Positions 1 through 7,813 of a stretch of 9,308 nt of DNA are shown piece after piece. How positions within the stretch are numbered: the first letter of the stretch is position 1; every line of letters starts with the position of its first letter. The position numbers and the translations under genes are program-made. Source of the DNA: an uncultured Veillonella sp. (GTDB lineage: Bacteria; Bacillota; Negativicutes; Veillonellales; Veillonellaceae); contig USAV01000074.1 in the NCBI GenBank assembly GCA_900552715.1, positions 1 through 9,308 of the forward strand, written 5' to 3'. The notes under the pieces were generated by a model. It saw only the letters and a list, made by a program, of their open reading frames with translations, did not search any database and had not been told where the DNA came from.

Positions 1-36
1 CTTTCCGTTTAAATTCATAACTATATCTCATGAAAA

Positions 37-70
37 TACCCCCTTTACTGGTTGTCCAGTAAAGGGGGTA
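37..70 (-). terminator. Intrinsic terminator, probably for the glycosyltransferase transcript
   Basis: A perfect 15 bp inverted repeat (37-51 with 56-70) encloses a 4-base loop and contains runs of five C and five G. Read on the minus strand it is followed by TTTT, which fits intrinsic termination; the plus-strand side has no T-run. It lies about 150 bases past the stop codon of the glycosyltransferase gene, with no closer convincing terminator, so that message would carry a long 3' tail. Confidence 0.7.
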
Positions 71-113
71 CATATCAATATAAGATCATCGCTTTTTTAA
101 TTTTATGATAGAA

Positions 114-142
114 CATATAACGTTGATATAGCATATAACGTT
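114..142. repeat. Two direct copies of an 11 bp AT-rich motif
   Basis: CATATAACGTT occurs at 114-124 and again at 132-142, an 18 bp period. The copies lie in the AT-rich non-coding stretch 71-221 between the glycosyltransferase stop and the left-hand terminator. I see no gene in that stretch. The copies could be a protein-binding site or chance in AT-rich DNA. A 12 bp palindrome, AGCTATATAGCT, is also present at 175-186. Confidence 0.35.
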
Positions 143-221
143 TATTGAACCAACATCGTTAATGAAACATATCGAGCTATATAGCTTTTACAATCACTAT
201 AATTCTGTAAATACTAAACTA

Positions 222-1376
222 TTAACTGATAGATTGCTCTGCTTTCACTAATTCTACCGGCGTCTCAGCATCTAATATGGCTATAAGACTATTTACGATA
301 TTAGCCGCACCATCCACATGCCATTCACGAGCGTGCTCAGACATTTGTTGAAGTCTTGGAGAGTTAATAAGAAGCGCGGTCACAACGTCTTCCAAGTTAT
401 GAATATCACGAGCCCAACGAGCACAACCTCGTTGTTCTAACAGCTCTGCATTGGCCTCTTCTTGCCCTGGGATAGCGTTAAAGAATACCATAGGCAAACC
501 AATAGTAACCGCTTCCATACATGTTAACGCACCAGGCTTTGTTACCAGCAAAGAAGACGACTTCATAAGTTCCGAAATATTCGTAGTATATCCATATACA
601 ATAGTCTTAGTTCGCATAGATTCACTAAGGGTAACTAAGGATTCATAAAGAGATGTATTTTGACCGGCTACGACAGTAATTTCATCAATACCGTTTACTT
701 CATCTAAATGTTTTAATGCCGTTTCTAGAGAACCTAAACCTAAGCCCCCACCCATAACGAGCACTTTTACCGGTTTCTCTAAGCTATATTCTTCAATGGC
801 ATCACGGAAGAAGGAGCGGCGCACAGGAATACCTGATACATGAATGCGTGATTCATCGATACCTGCTGCTACCATTTCATCTACCATCGATTCAGTAGCT
901 ACATAGTATGTATCAATTTGAGGGTATAGCCAAAATTGATGACTACTAAAGTCCGTCATGATAGCCACTAATGGTACATCGATATGTCCTTGGCGTTTTA
1001 AGATAGACGCTGCACCACATGGGAATGGATGCGTAAATACCATTACATCTGGCTCTTCTTGTTGTACCAATTTGAGCATGCGGCTTTTCAATAGGTATGA
1101 TAATGCAGTTTGCATAATCGTACCTCGTTTTTCCCCTTTTGATACGCGATAAATCATATCATATAGCATCGGGAATACGTCAATCATCTTGATGTATGTG
1201 CCCTTGATCAAATGCTCTACAGACATGGTTTCTGTATCAAGAAAGTCCACATGAGTTATCGATGCTTGTGGTTCTTTCTCCTTCCAATATTCTTCTATGG
1301 CTCTGGCGGCCTGCATATGTCCTGTCCCAATAGAAGCGGACACGATGAGAACCTTCCGTGATCTTTCGTTATTCAT
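222..1376 (-). CDS. MGDG-synthase/UgtP-like glycosyltransferase (GT28 type)
   Basis: This 384-residue protein resembles the family that transfers sugar from UDP-glucose or UDP-galactose to diacylglycerol to make membrane glycolipids at the cytoplasmic face of the inner membrane. The N-terminal MGDG-synthase-type domain starts with the SIGTGH loop (residues 15-20), followed by TDFSSHQFW (141-149) and SGIPVR (181-186). The C-terminal GT28 nucleotide-sugar domain shows GGGLGLGS (209-216), TKPGALTCMEA (279-289) and PGQEEAN (303-309). There is no signal peptide or obvious TM segment, as expected for a peripheral membrane enzyme. The ATG is preceded by AAAGGG at a workable distance. It is separated from the upstream HU gene by a strong terminator and has its own extended -10 promoter, so it is probably monocistronic. 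The family call is firm. Acceptor and sugar (diacylglycerol or another lipid) cannot be read from the sequence, and MurG-like activity is less likely. Confidence 0.88.
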   Translation of the reverse strand: MNNERSRKVLIVSASIGTGHMQAARAIEEYWKEKEPQASITHVDFLDTETMSVEHLIKGTYIKMIDVFPMLYDMIYRVSKGEKRGTIMQTALSYLLKSRMLKLVQQEEPDVMVFTHPFPCGAASILKRQGHIDVPLVAIMTDFSSHQFWLYPQIDTYYVATESMVDEMVAAGIDESRIHVSGIPVRRSFFRDAIEEYSLEKPVKVLVMGGGLGLGSLETALKHLDEVNGIDEITVVAGQNTSLYESLVTLSESMRTKTIVYGYTTNISELMKSSSLLVTKPGALTCMEAVTIGLPMVFFNAIPGQEEANAELLEQRGCARWARDIHNLEDVVTALLINSPRLQQMSEHAREWHVDGAANIVNSLIAILDAETPVELVKAEQSIS

Positions 1377-1396
1377 AGTACACCCTTTCTCTGTGC

Positions 1397-1405
1397 ATTA
1401 TACCA
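1397..1405 (-). promoter_or_regulatory. Extended -10 promoter of the glycosyltransferase gene
   Basis: On the minus strand TGGTATAAT combines a perfect -10 hexamer (TATAAT, 1397-1402) with an upstream TG. The expected -35 position falls in the T-run of the HU terminator and has no good hexamer. Transcription would start near 1390, giving a leader of roughly 15 bases before the ATG. Confidence 0.65.
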
Positions 1406-1414
1406 TAAATAGAC

Positions 1415-1443
1415 GAAAAAAAGAGACCTCGAAAGGTCTCTTT
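1415..1443 (-). terminator. Intrinsic terminator after the HU gene
   Basis: A perfect 10 bp stem (1420-1429 with 1434-1443, loop CGAA) is followed on the minus strand by a run of seven T. It starts 16 bases after the HU stop codon and closes the mfd-to-HU transcription unit. Confidence 0.88.
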
Positions 1444-1458
1444 CCAATCCATTAGGGA

Positions 1459-1758
1459 TTATTTTTTGCGTTTTTTAGCTTTTGCAGCGTTAACTTGTTC
1501 TTTCAAACCTTTACCAGCTTTGAATGCAGGGGATTTGGAAGCTGCGATAGTGATAGTTTTACCGTTTTGTGGGTTACGGCCTTCACGAGCTGCGCGTTCA
1601 CGAACTTCGAATGTACCGAAGCCGATAACTTGTACTTTACCGCCAGCAGCTAATTCTTCAGCAACTGTGTCAAATACAGCTTTTACCGCTTTTTCAGCGT
1701 CTTTTTTAGTTAATTCAGTTTTTTGTGCAACACTTGCGATTAATTCTGTTTTGTTCAT
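1459..1758 (-). CDS. hup: HU-family nucleoid DNA-binding protein
   Basis: This 99-residue DNABII protein forms dimers that bend and compact DNA. The N-terminal helical dimerisation region (about 1-40) is followed by the signature GFGTFEVRERAAREGRNPQNG (46-66), with the intercalating proline at P63 at the tip of the DNA-binding arm. A lysine/arginine-rich tail, KAKKRKK (93-99), extends the usual HU length of about 90 residues by a few residues and probably adds non-specific DNA contact. A strong ribosome binding site, AAGGAGG, precedes the ATG. It lies 51 bp downstream of mazG with no terminator in between, so it is probably at least partly co-transcribed with the mfd operon. HU is normally abundant, so a dedicated promoter would be expected, but only a weak -10-like TATAGT is visible in the gap. 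Whether it is HU or IHF cannot be fully separated by eye; HU is the natural call in a Firmicute. Confidence 0.96.
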   Translation of the reverse strand: MNKTELIASVAQKTELTKKDAEKAVKAVFDTVAEELAAGGKVQVIGFGTFEVRERAAREGRNPQNGKTITIAASKSPAFKAGKGLKEQVNAAKAKKRKK

Positions 1759-1809
1759 GACAGAACCTCCTTAAAAATACTATACCTAAGAAGCATGCAA
1801 ACCTCTAGG

Positions 1810-2592
1810 CTACTTTTCCTGCACTTTAGCCTCCTCCCAAAAAGCATCCAGCTCAGCTAATGAAAAGTCTTCCCATGAGCGATCGCTTTGGTTAACACAA
1901 GCTTCTACATGTAAAAAACGCTGTCGGAACTTTGTGTTTGTGCGATTTAGTGCATTTTCACCGCTTATTTTATACCATCTTAATAGATTAATCAAGGAAA
2001 AAAGCACATCTCCCGCTTCTTTTTCCATATTTTCTCTATCTTCTTGGGCAATAGCTTCCTTAAATTCACCCATTTCTTCGGAAACTTTCGCCCAAACTGG
2101 ATCGAGCTCATCCCAGTCAAAACCTAGCTTTGCAGCCTTTTCTTGTAGTTTGTAAGCCGCTACTAATGCAGGTAAACCTTTGGATACACCATCCAATGCA
2201 GATTTTTGTATATTTTTCTTTTCTTGCGCCTTTAATTCATCCCAACTGTATGATTTTTCATTATTTTCAGGGTCAAAAACATGGGGATGACGACGAATCA
2301 TCTTTTCTGTCACATCGTGAATTACATCTTCTAATGTAAATTGACCTGCTTCCTCAGCTAATTGACTGTGAAAGACAACTTGTAATAATACATCACCAAG
2401 TTCTTCACGAAGATTTGGCATATCTTTATTATCGATAGCATCTACTACTTCATAGGTTTCTTCGATGAAATATCGACGCAACGACTCATGAGTTTGCTTT
2501 TGATCCCAAGGGCAACCATTCGGAGCACGCAAAGCTTTTACCACATCTACTAATGGTTGTACCGATACTGGCTTATCAGTATTGTTCTTCAT
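1810..2592 (-). CDS. mazG: MazG nucleoside triphosphate pyrophosphohydrolase
   Basis: This 260-residue house-cleaning enzyme hydrolyses non-canonical or excess NTPs to NMP and pyrophosphate in the cytoplasm. Two MazG domains are visible. The first has CPWDQKQTHESL (27-38), the metal-binding EExxE at E44/E45/E48 and ExxD at E64/D67. The second, after KLGFDWD, has EExxE at E172/E173/E176 and ExxD at E192/D195, so both sites keep their acidic residues. The length matches the stand-alone bacterial MazG (about 260 in E. coli) rather than the longer Bacillus YabN, which carries an extra N-terminal methylase-like domain. The ATG lies inside the end of the flippase gene (17-base overlap) with AGGAGG upstream, which indicates translational coupling. 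HU follows 51 bp downstream. Confidence 0.95.
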   Translation of the reverse strand: MKNNTDKPVSVQPLVDVVKALRAPNGCPWDQKQTHESLRRYFIEETYEVVDAIDNKDMPNLREELGDVLLQVVFHSQLAEEAGQFTLEDVIHDVTEKMIRRHPHVFDPENNEKSYSWDELKAQEKKNIQKSALDGVSKGLPALVAAYKLQEKAAKLGFDWDELDPVWAKVSEEMGEFKEAIAQEDRENMEKEAGDVLFSLINLLRWYKISGENALNRTNTKFRQRFLHVEACVNQSDRSWEDFSLAELDAFWEEAKVQEK

Positions 2593-4183
2593 ATAGCTTA
2601 GCCTCCTCCTTATCTCGGCGAGCTTGTAAGCGCTTACCTATAACAGGGAAATGATACATATCAGCTTTCACAACGGCCTTTGTTAACCATAGGGATAAAC
2701 CATACACAAATACAGCCACAATAATAGCCGCTGCTACGGCACCACCGTTACCGAACAGTTCTACGGTCGTCACATATACCACCTGTGTGGCACCGCCCAT
2801 AGCCATGGCAGATACCACAATTTTTAATAGTTCTAATTTATTCAGTACGGAGCCTACATATTTTTTAACAAATATATAGTTTATAAGTGCAGCAATAGCA
2901 AAGTTTAAATTCGTTGCCCATGCAGCACCATTAATGCCAAGCTCAATAGTACCTGTCAATTGATAGTCCAAGAATGTCTTAGCCAATAGACCGATAAAAA
3001 TGGCTACCATAGGAATAACCGTTCTACCTAAGCCCTGCAAAATGCCTGCTGTAATCTGTTGCCACCCTAAGAATATAATACTCAAGCTAATAACAGCAAT
3101 AACAGGACCAGCATGAGGCGTTGCGTATATCAATTTAGATATAGGTGTCGCTAATACACAGAGCCCAATGCAGGCCGGTATAGTGAACATATTGGCAATC
3201 TTAATGGCTGTGCCGGCGCGCTGTACAATGCGGTGCACATCACCTTGGGCATGTGCCTCAGATACAGCTGGTACAAGGCTAGCCGCTAAGGATGTAGTCA
3301 AAATGATAGGCAAACCAATCAACGATGTAGCCATCCCTGTGAGATAGCCAAATTGTGTTGTCGCTTCATTGAGATAATACCCGATATCCATCAATCGCTT
3401 TGGGACGATAAATGTATCGATAAGAGATACCATAGGCAACATAATATTGGCCATTGAAACTGGTATAGCCAAGCTAAATAGTCGTTTGACTACAGAGCCA
3501 TTGCTTTCACCAATAGCATTGGGATTCTGCTGTGCCAACATTTGCGCTCGTACACGACGCTGACGATAGTAAAAGTAAATCAATACGATCAACCCAGCTA
3601 ATACACCGGGGAATGTAGCGAACGTTGCACCACCTGCCGCCAAGTGTAGACCTCTATCAATGAAATAATAAGCTAAGCCCACCATAGAGGATACGCGGAA
3701 GATTTGTTCAAAGACTTGGCTAGTTCCCGTAGGTACCATGTATTGGAAGCCTTGGAAATAACCTCTGAAACAGCTCAAAATCGTAACGATGAAGATAGCT
3801 GGCGACAATAGCTGAATCGCTAAGAGTGCACGAGGATCTGTAATAATATGGGTATCTATGAGCCATTGTGCACTGCTGTATAAAGCTACACTAAATACAA
3901 GACCTAATAGTGTTAACACCTTTAACGATACGGAAAACACCTGTTGTACGCCCCGCATATCATCATTAGCCAGCTTTTCCGCAATCATAATAGATATAGC
4001 AACAGGAATGCCTGCAGCGGAAACACTAACGATAATTTGATAAATCGGATAGGCCATCATATATAGGCCAATCCCTTCACCACCGAGAACGCGTGCAATA
4101 AGTACTTTGCTGAAAGCACCAATAACCTTAACGATAATCCCAGCTAAGGTTAAAATCATAGCGCCCTTTAAAAATCGATTCAT
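2576..4183 (-). CDS. SpoVB-like polysaccharide/lipid flippase (MOP superfamily, multi-pass membrane protein)
   Basis: This 535-residue, very hydrophobic protein shows roughly 14 membrane segments along its length and no cleavable signal peptide. The N-terminus, with an LIARVLGGEGIGLY stretch near residues 28-41 followed by a hydrophobic helix, is typical of the SpoVB/YabM/MurJ-like branch of the MOP flippase superfamily, which moves lipid-linked sugars across the inner membrane. Family members are usually 510-550 residues, so it is full length. It lies between mfd and mazG, the place held by yabM/spoVB in Bacillus and clostridia. Its ATG overlaps the mfd stop as ATGA, and AAGGAGG (4188-4194) lies within the last mfd codons, so translation is coupled. 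Known: SpoVB acts in spore cortex synthesis. Inferred: here it may flip lipid II or another envelope lipid-sugar, since no sporulation gene is present. The true substrate cannot be read from the sequence. Confidence 0.87.
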   Translation of the reverse strand: MNRFLKGAMILTLAGIIVKVIGAFSKVLIARVLGGEGIGLYMMAYPIYQIIVSVSAAGIPVAISIMIAEKLANDDMRGVQQVFSVSLKVLTLLGLVFSVALYSSAQWLIDTHIITDPRALLAIQLLSPAIFIVTILSCFRGYFQGFQYMVPTGTSQVFEQIFRVSSMVGLAYYFIDRGLHLAAGGATFATFPGVLAGLIVLIYFYYRQRRVRAQMLAQQNPNAIGESNGSVVKRLFSLAIPVSMANIMLPMVSLIDTFIVPKRLMDIGYYLNEATTQFGYLTGMATSLIGLPIILTTSLAASLVPAVSEAHAQGDVHRIVQRAGTAIKIANMFTIPACIGLCVLATPISKLIYATPHAGPVIAVISLSIIFLGWQQITAGILQGLGRTVIPMVAIFIGLLAKTFLDYQLTGTIELGINGAAWATNLNFAIAALINYIFVKKYVGSVLNKLELLKIVVSAMAMGGATQVVYVTTVELFGNGGAVAAAIIVAVFVYGLSLWLTKAVVKADMYHFPVIGKRLQARRDKEEAKLYEEQY

Positions 4184-7100
4184 AGGCCCTCCTTAGACGA
4201 TGATTTTTGGCTCAAAGCCTTCATCACCGCTTCCGTAATGGTCAAAATAGAACCTTTCATACCATTGAGGCTCACATATAATGTAGCCGGCTTAGTATCT
4301 GCAAATTTCATCTTCTTCCAGAGATCTTCCCGTACAGCCCCCATATCCCAATCAGCCATCTTGGAATCGTCATGCCAATGAATGGTAAGCTGTTGATCTC
4401 TACGGACGATACTTTTAATGCCCAGTAATCGCGCTTGTTCTTTAATTTGAGCAATGCGCAATAACCGATCTACTGGATCTGTTGGCGTACCAAAACGATC
4501 GATGAGTTCATCTGTCATATCATCAAGCTGTTCTTTGGATTTAATATGTAATAATCGTTGATATACAGAAATCTTGCGAGCGCTATCCTTGATATATGCA
4601 TCGTCGATAAAAGCATCTACTTCTAAGTCGATTGCTGGGTCAATGGATACTTCCCGTTCCACCTCTTTATTTTGAGCCTTCGCAATAGCCTCTTCTAACA
4701 TACTTACGTACATACCAAAACCGACGGATGCGATATTGCCATGTTGCTGTGAACCTAAGAGGTTACCAGCACCGCGAATTTCTAAATCGCGCATCGCGAG
4801 TTTAAACCCAGCACCGAGCTCTGTGAATTCTTCAATAGCTTTTAAGCGCTTTTCTGCAGCCTCTGAAAGCATTTTATCAGGTCGATACATAAAGTATGCA
4901 TAGGCACGTCTACGAGAACGCCCTACACGGCCACGCATTTGATATAGCTGAGATAAGCCTAAGCGATCCGCATCATAAATGATGATGGTATTCGCATTTG
5001 GTATATCTAGACCTGTTTCGATGATACTAGTAGACAATAATACATCGTAATGGCCTTCATAGAAATCAGTCATGATTTCCTCAATTTGACGGCCTGTCAT
5101 TTGACCATGAGCAATAGCGTAACGTAAACCAGGCAAGGCCTTTTCTAATAACTCACCCATATGATTAATGGATGCTACGCGGTTATATACAAAGTAAACC
5201 TGACCACCACGCGCTAATTCGCGCTTGATCGCATCGGCCACGAGGTTCATATCATATTCCACCACATAGGTTTGAACAGGTAGGCGCTCTTCTGGTGGCG
5301 TATTGATAACGGACATCTCACGAACACCAACGAGGGACATATGTAATGTCCGAGGAATTGGTGTGGCACTCAAGGTGAGTACATCAATATTATTAGCCCA
5401 CTCTTTCCATTTTTCCTTTTGAGCTACCCCGAAACGTTGTTCTTCATCTACTACGAGCATACCTAAATCTTTGAAGACAACCTTCTTATTAAGCAACGAA
5501 TGTGTGCCGATAAGAACATCAATAGAGCCATCCTCAACGCCTTTTAGAACTTGTTTTTTCTCTGCTGTACTGCGGAAACGATTGAGTACATCTACCTTGA
5601 CACCAAATGGAGCAAAACGGTTCAAGAAGGTTTGGAAATGTTGCTGTGCCAAAACAGTAGTTGGAACAAGTACCGCTACTTGTTTGCCGCTCATAACAGC
5701 CTTAAAGATGGCACGCATGGCCACTTCTGTTTTACCAAATCCTACATCGCCAGCAAGCAAACGGTCCATAGGAACTGGTTTTTCCATGGACGCCTTAATT
5801 TCTGCTGTAGCTTGTAATTGATCTTCCGTTTCCTCATAAGGGAATGCATCTTCAAATTCCTGCTGCCATGGTTGGTCAGGCAAGAACGCGAAGCCTTGCG
5901 TTATTTCACGCTGTGCATAGAGGTCAACTAACTTATCTGCTAAATCATCAATAGATTTCTTTGCCTTTGTAACAACCTTAGCCCAGTCACGGCCACCCAT
6001 TTTATTGATGCGCGGCACATCACCTTCATTACCAATATACTTTTGTAATTGATCTAAGTTGTTGGCAGGTAAGAATAATTTATCTGATCCCGCATAGTCA
6101 ATTTCAATATAGTCCCGATGAATCCCTTCTGTTTCTATCGTTTTAAGGCCAATATATTTACCAATACCGTGCATACTATGTACAACATAGTCACCAGGCG
6201 TTAAATCCGTAAAGTAATTGATTTCTTGGCCTTTTTTAGGCTTGTTGCGCAGCTTCCGCTTTTGTTGTCCGTAAATATTACCTTCTACGACAACTACTAA
6301 ATGGCTATTTGGTAATTCAAAGCCATCGGTCAATAAACCTTGTAAGATAACTACCGTATTAGGCTTTGCAATCCATTCCGCACTATGAACAAAGGCAATA
6401 CCTTCCCCTTCAAGGGCACGTTCAATCCCTTCTCTTCGTTGTTGGTTATTTAATACCAATACAACTTGATGGTTTAAGCGATGCCATTGTTTAATCTCAT
6501 CGGTTAATAAAGGAATTTGACGCTCAAAGCTCGTCATCGTCTTGCCTTGAATACCAATCGGGGTAAATCCAGCTAAGCCGATAGAACGTTGTTGCATAAA
6601 TGTGAAAGCTACTTGATTCGTCGCTTCTACAGTACGTTGCAATTCACTCCAGTCACAATGATTTTTACGATGTGTTGGATCCTCCTTAAGGAATTTCTTT
6701 AATGCTTCCTGAATACGACCAGGCTCATCGTAAATGAGAGTGCCTTCTTTCACATAGGATAATAAGGTGCAATCTGCATCACTTTTACCAAGAAAGAAAG
6801 GTGTCACCGTATAAGAATCAATTTGTTCAATGGAACGTTGGTTCTCTACCGAGAAGAACCGCAACGTATCAATCTCATCGCCAAAGAACTCAATTCGTAT
6901 CGGATGTTCACTATTAACAGGATATATGTCTAAAATATCCCCGCGCACGGCAAAATGACCACGTTGTTCCACCTGGTCTACACGTTCATATCCAATTGTA
7001 ACGAGCTGTTCAAGAGCTGTATCGCGTTCAATCGTATCATTCAAAGAGAAATGTAACGACTGTCCTTTTAAATATTGTGGAGATACCACATACTGTGTAA

Positions 7101-7476
7101 CCTCTTCAGCATTCGCTATGACTACGGCCGGTTCTTGCCATGCAAGCAATGCTAAGGCACGCATTTGAGCCCCTTGGTCCTCAAGGCTACGAGCAATCGT
7201 TGTAAAGTCCACATGATCTGTTATAGGAAATGATAGGACAGGAATATTAGGCCAGAAAAAGGCTAAATCCCGTTCCCACATCTCTTTATGGTCCTTATCA
7301 TGGACTACGATAACCACAGGCTTTGTAAGGCCCGTAGAAAAAGCTTGGTTTAAGAGGAAACTCTTTTGAGATCCACTAAGACCATATATGACTGACTTTC
7401 CTTTCCGCTGAAATGCGTTTAGCCCATCCACAAAGGATGGGTTCTGTGAAAGCAGCTGTGTTAATGTATTATCCAT
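4180..7476 (-). CDS. mfd: Transcription-repair coupling factor Mfd
   Basis: This 1098-residue ATP-dependent translocase removes RNA polymerase stalled at DNA lesions and recruits UvrA. The N-terminal UvrB-like module carries a degenerate P-loop region (YGLSGSQKS, 31-39) and the conserved QRGHFAVRGDILDIYP / RIEFFGDEIDTLRFF block (171-208). The RNA-polymerase-interacting CarD-like domain starts at LTPGDYVVHSMHGIGKYIG (425 onward, to about 495). The RecG-like motor has Walker A GDVGFGKTE (576-584), DEEQ (677-680), SATPIPRT (703-710) and motif VI QMRGRVGRS (846-854). The C-terminal TRCF regulatory domain lies at about 945-1045. It is slightly shorter than the E. coli (about 1148) and B. subtilis (about 1177) proteins, but no domain seems lost. 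The ribosome site before the ATG is weak (GGTG), in contrast to the strong ones downstream. It is the first gene of the operon and its stop overlaps the flippase start. Confidence 0.98.
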   Translation of the reverse strand: MDNTLTQLLSQNPSFVDGLNAFQRKGKSVIYGLSGSQKSFLLNQAFSTGLTKPVVIVVHDKDHKEMWERDLAFFWPNIPVLSFPITDHVDFTTIARSLEDQGAQMRALALLAWQEPAVVIANAEEVTQYVVSPQYLKGQSLHFSLNDTIERDTALEQLVTIGYERVDQVEQRGHFAVRGDILDIYPVNSEHPIRIEFFGDEIDTLRFFSVENQRSIEQIDSYTVTPFFLGKSDADCTLLSYVKEGTLIYDEPGRIQEALKKFLKEDPTHRKNHCDWSELQRTVEATNQVAFTFMQQRSIGLAGFTPIGIQGKTMTSFERQIPLLTDEIKQWHRLNHQVVLVLNNQQRREGIERALEGEGIAFVHSAEWIAKPNTVVILQGLLTDGFELPNSHLVVVVEGNIYGQQKRKLRNKPKKGQEINYFTDLTPGDYVVHSMHGIGKYIGLKTIETEGIHRDYIEIDYAGSDKLFLPANNLDQLQKYIGNEGDVPRINKMGGRDWAKVVTKAKKSIDDLADKLVDLYAQREITQGFAFLPDQPWQQEFEDAFPYEETEDQLQATAEIKASMEKPVPMDRLLAGDVGFGKTEVAMRAIFKAVMSGKQVAVLVPTTVLAQQHFQTFLNRFAPFGVKVDVLNRFRSTAEKKQVLKGVEDGSIDVLIGTHSLLNKKVVFKDLGMLVVDEEQRFGVAQKEKWKEWANNIDVLTLSATPIPRTLHMSLVGVREMSVINTPPEERLPVQTYVVEYDMNLVADAIKRELARGGQVYFVYNRVASINHMGELLEKALPGLRYAIAHGQMTGRQIEEIMTDFYEGHYDVLLSTSIIETGLDIPNANTIIIYDADRLGLSQLYQMRGRVGRSRRRAYAYFMYRPDKMLSEAAEKRLKAIEEFTELGAGFKLAMRDLEIRGAGNLLGSQQHGNIASVGFGMYVSMLEEAIAKAQNKEVEREVSIDPAIDLEVDAFIDDAYIKDSARKISVYQRLLHIKSKEQLDDMTDELIDRFGTPTDPVDRLLRIAQIKEQARLLGIKSIVRRDQQLTIHWHDDSKMADWDMGAVREDLWKKMKFADTKPATLYVSLNGMKGSILTITEAVMKALSQKSSSKEGL

Positions 7477-7530
7477 ACTGCACCATATAGTATTACTATG
7501 ATTACTTAAATTAATAGTTCTAACCCATTT

Positions 7531-7539
7531 ATTATAACA
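7531..7539 (-). promoter_or_regulatory. Extended -10 promoter of the mfd operon
   Basis: On the minus strand TGTTATAAT gives a consensus -10 (7531-7536) with an upstream TG. The -35 position falls in the T-run following the tRNA-Leu terminator and has no recognisable hexamer. The start point would be near 7524, leaving a leader of about 48 bases. No operator is evident. Confidence 0.65.
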
Positions 7540-7548
7540 TTTTTGGGC

Positions 7549-7574
7549 AAAAAAAATAGCACCTCAAAAGGTGC
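7549..7574 (-). terminator. Terminator of tRNA-Leu
   Basis: GCACCT/AGGTGC arms (7559-7564 and 7569-7574) with a 4-base loop are followed on the minus strand by TA and eight T. It lies 8 bases past the CCA end of tRNA-Leu and separates it from the mfd promoter. Confidence 0.85.
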
Positions 7575-7582
7575 AATAAAGT

Positions 7583-7667
7583 TGGTGCGGGAGAAGGGAC
7601 TTGAACCCCCACGCCGTAAGGCGCCAGATCCTAAGTCTGGTGCGTCTGCCAATTCCGCCACTCCCGC
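7583..7667 (-). tRNA. tRNA-Leu (anticodon UAG)
   Basis: The minus strand gives a complete class II tRNA. The acceptor arms GCGGGAG/CTCCCGC pair perfectly and discriminator A plus an encoded CCA follow. The anticodon stem CCAGA/TCTGG holds the loop CTTAGGA, so the anticodon is UAG (leucine, CUN codons). A long variable arm (CGCC TTAC GGCG), expected for leucine, and a TTCAAGT T-loop are present. It is 85 bases long including CCA and stands alone, with its own promoter and terminator. Confidence 0.97.
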
Positions 7668-7682
7668 GTCTCAACTGAAATA

Positions 7683-7711
7683 ATAATATCATGTATAGAA
7701 TTCATCGTCAA
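7683..7711 (-). promoter_or_regulatory. Promoter of tRNA-Leu
   Basis: On the minus strand TTGACG (7706-7711) and TATTAT (7683-7688) are separated by exactly 17 bases. The expected start, near 7676, lies a few bases upstream of the mature tRNA end at 7667, which fits a short 5' leader. Confidence 0.75.
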
Positions 7712-7750
7712 TCATTTTTTTAGAATTAACTTAAATTTCATGTATCCCCT

Positions 7751-7813
7751 AAAAATAAAAAGAGACTGACCCAGAATCCGAACTACTAGAATCCTGGGTC
7801 AGCCTCTTTTTTA
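7751..7813. terminator. Bidirectional terminator between tRNA-Leu and the riboswitch region
   Basis: Arms 7757-7764 / 7804-7811 and 7766-7774 / 7794-7802 form a 17 bp stem with a single A-C mismatch around a 19-base loop. The stem has a T-run on the plus strand (7807-7812) and TTTTTATTTTT on the minus strand, so it could stop transcription both ways. On the minus strand it would end any RNA that reads through the riboswitch terminator. No plus-strand gene feeds into it. The loop repeats AGAATCC (7773-7779 and 7788-7794). Confidence 0.8.

Noticed and set aside
1466..1774. Open frame of 102 codons on the plus strand opposite HU
   Set aside because: It is fully antisense to a clearly conserved HU gene and has no ribosome site; it is a by-product of HU codon composition.
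1779..1784. TATAGT as a possible -10 of an HU promoter in the mazG-HU gap
   Set aside because: No -35 at 16-18 bases and no upstream TG. It cannot be supported from the sequence alone, although a dedicated HU promoter would be expected biologically.
5471..5821. Overlapping plus-strand open frames inside mfd
   Set aside because: They lie opposite the conserved Mfd helicase motifs, have no protein-like features and no ribosome site.
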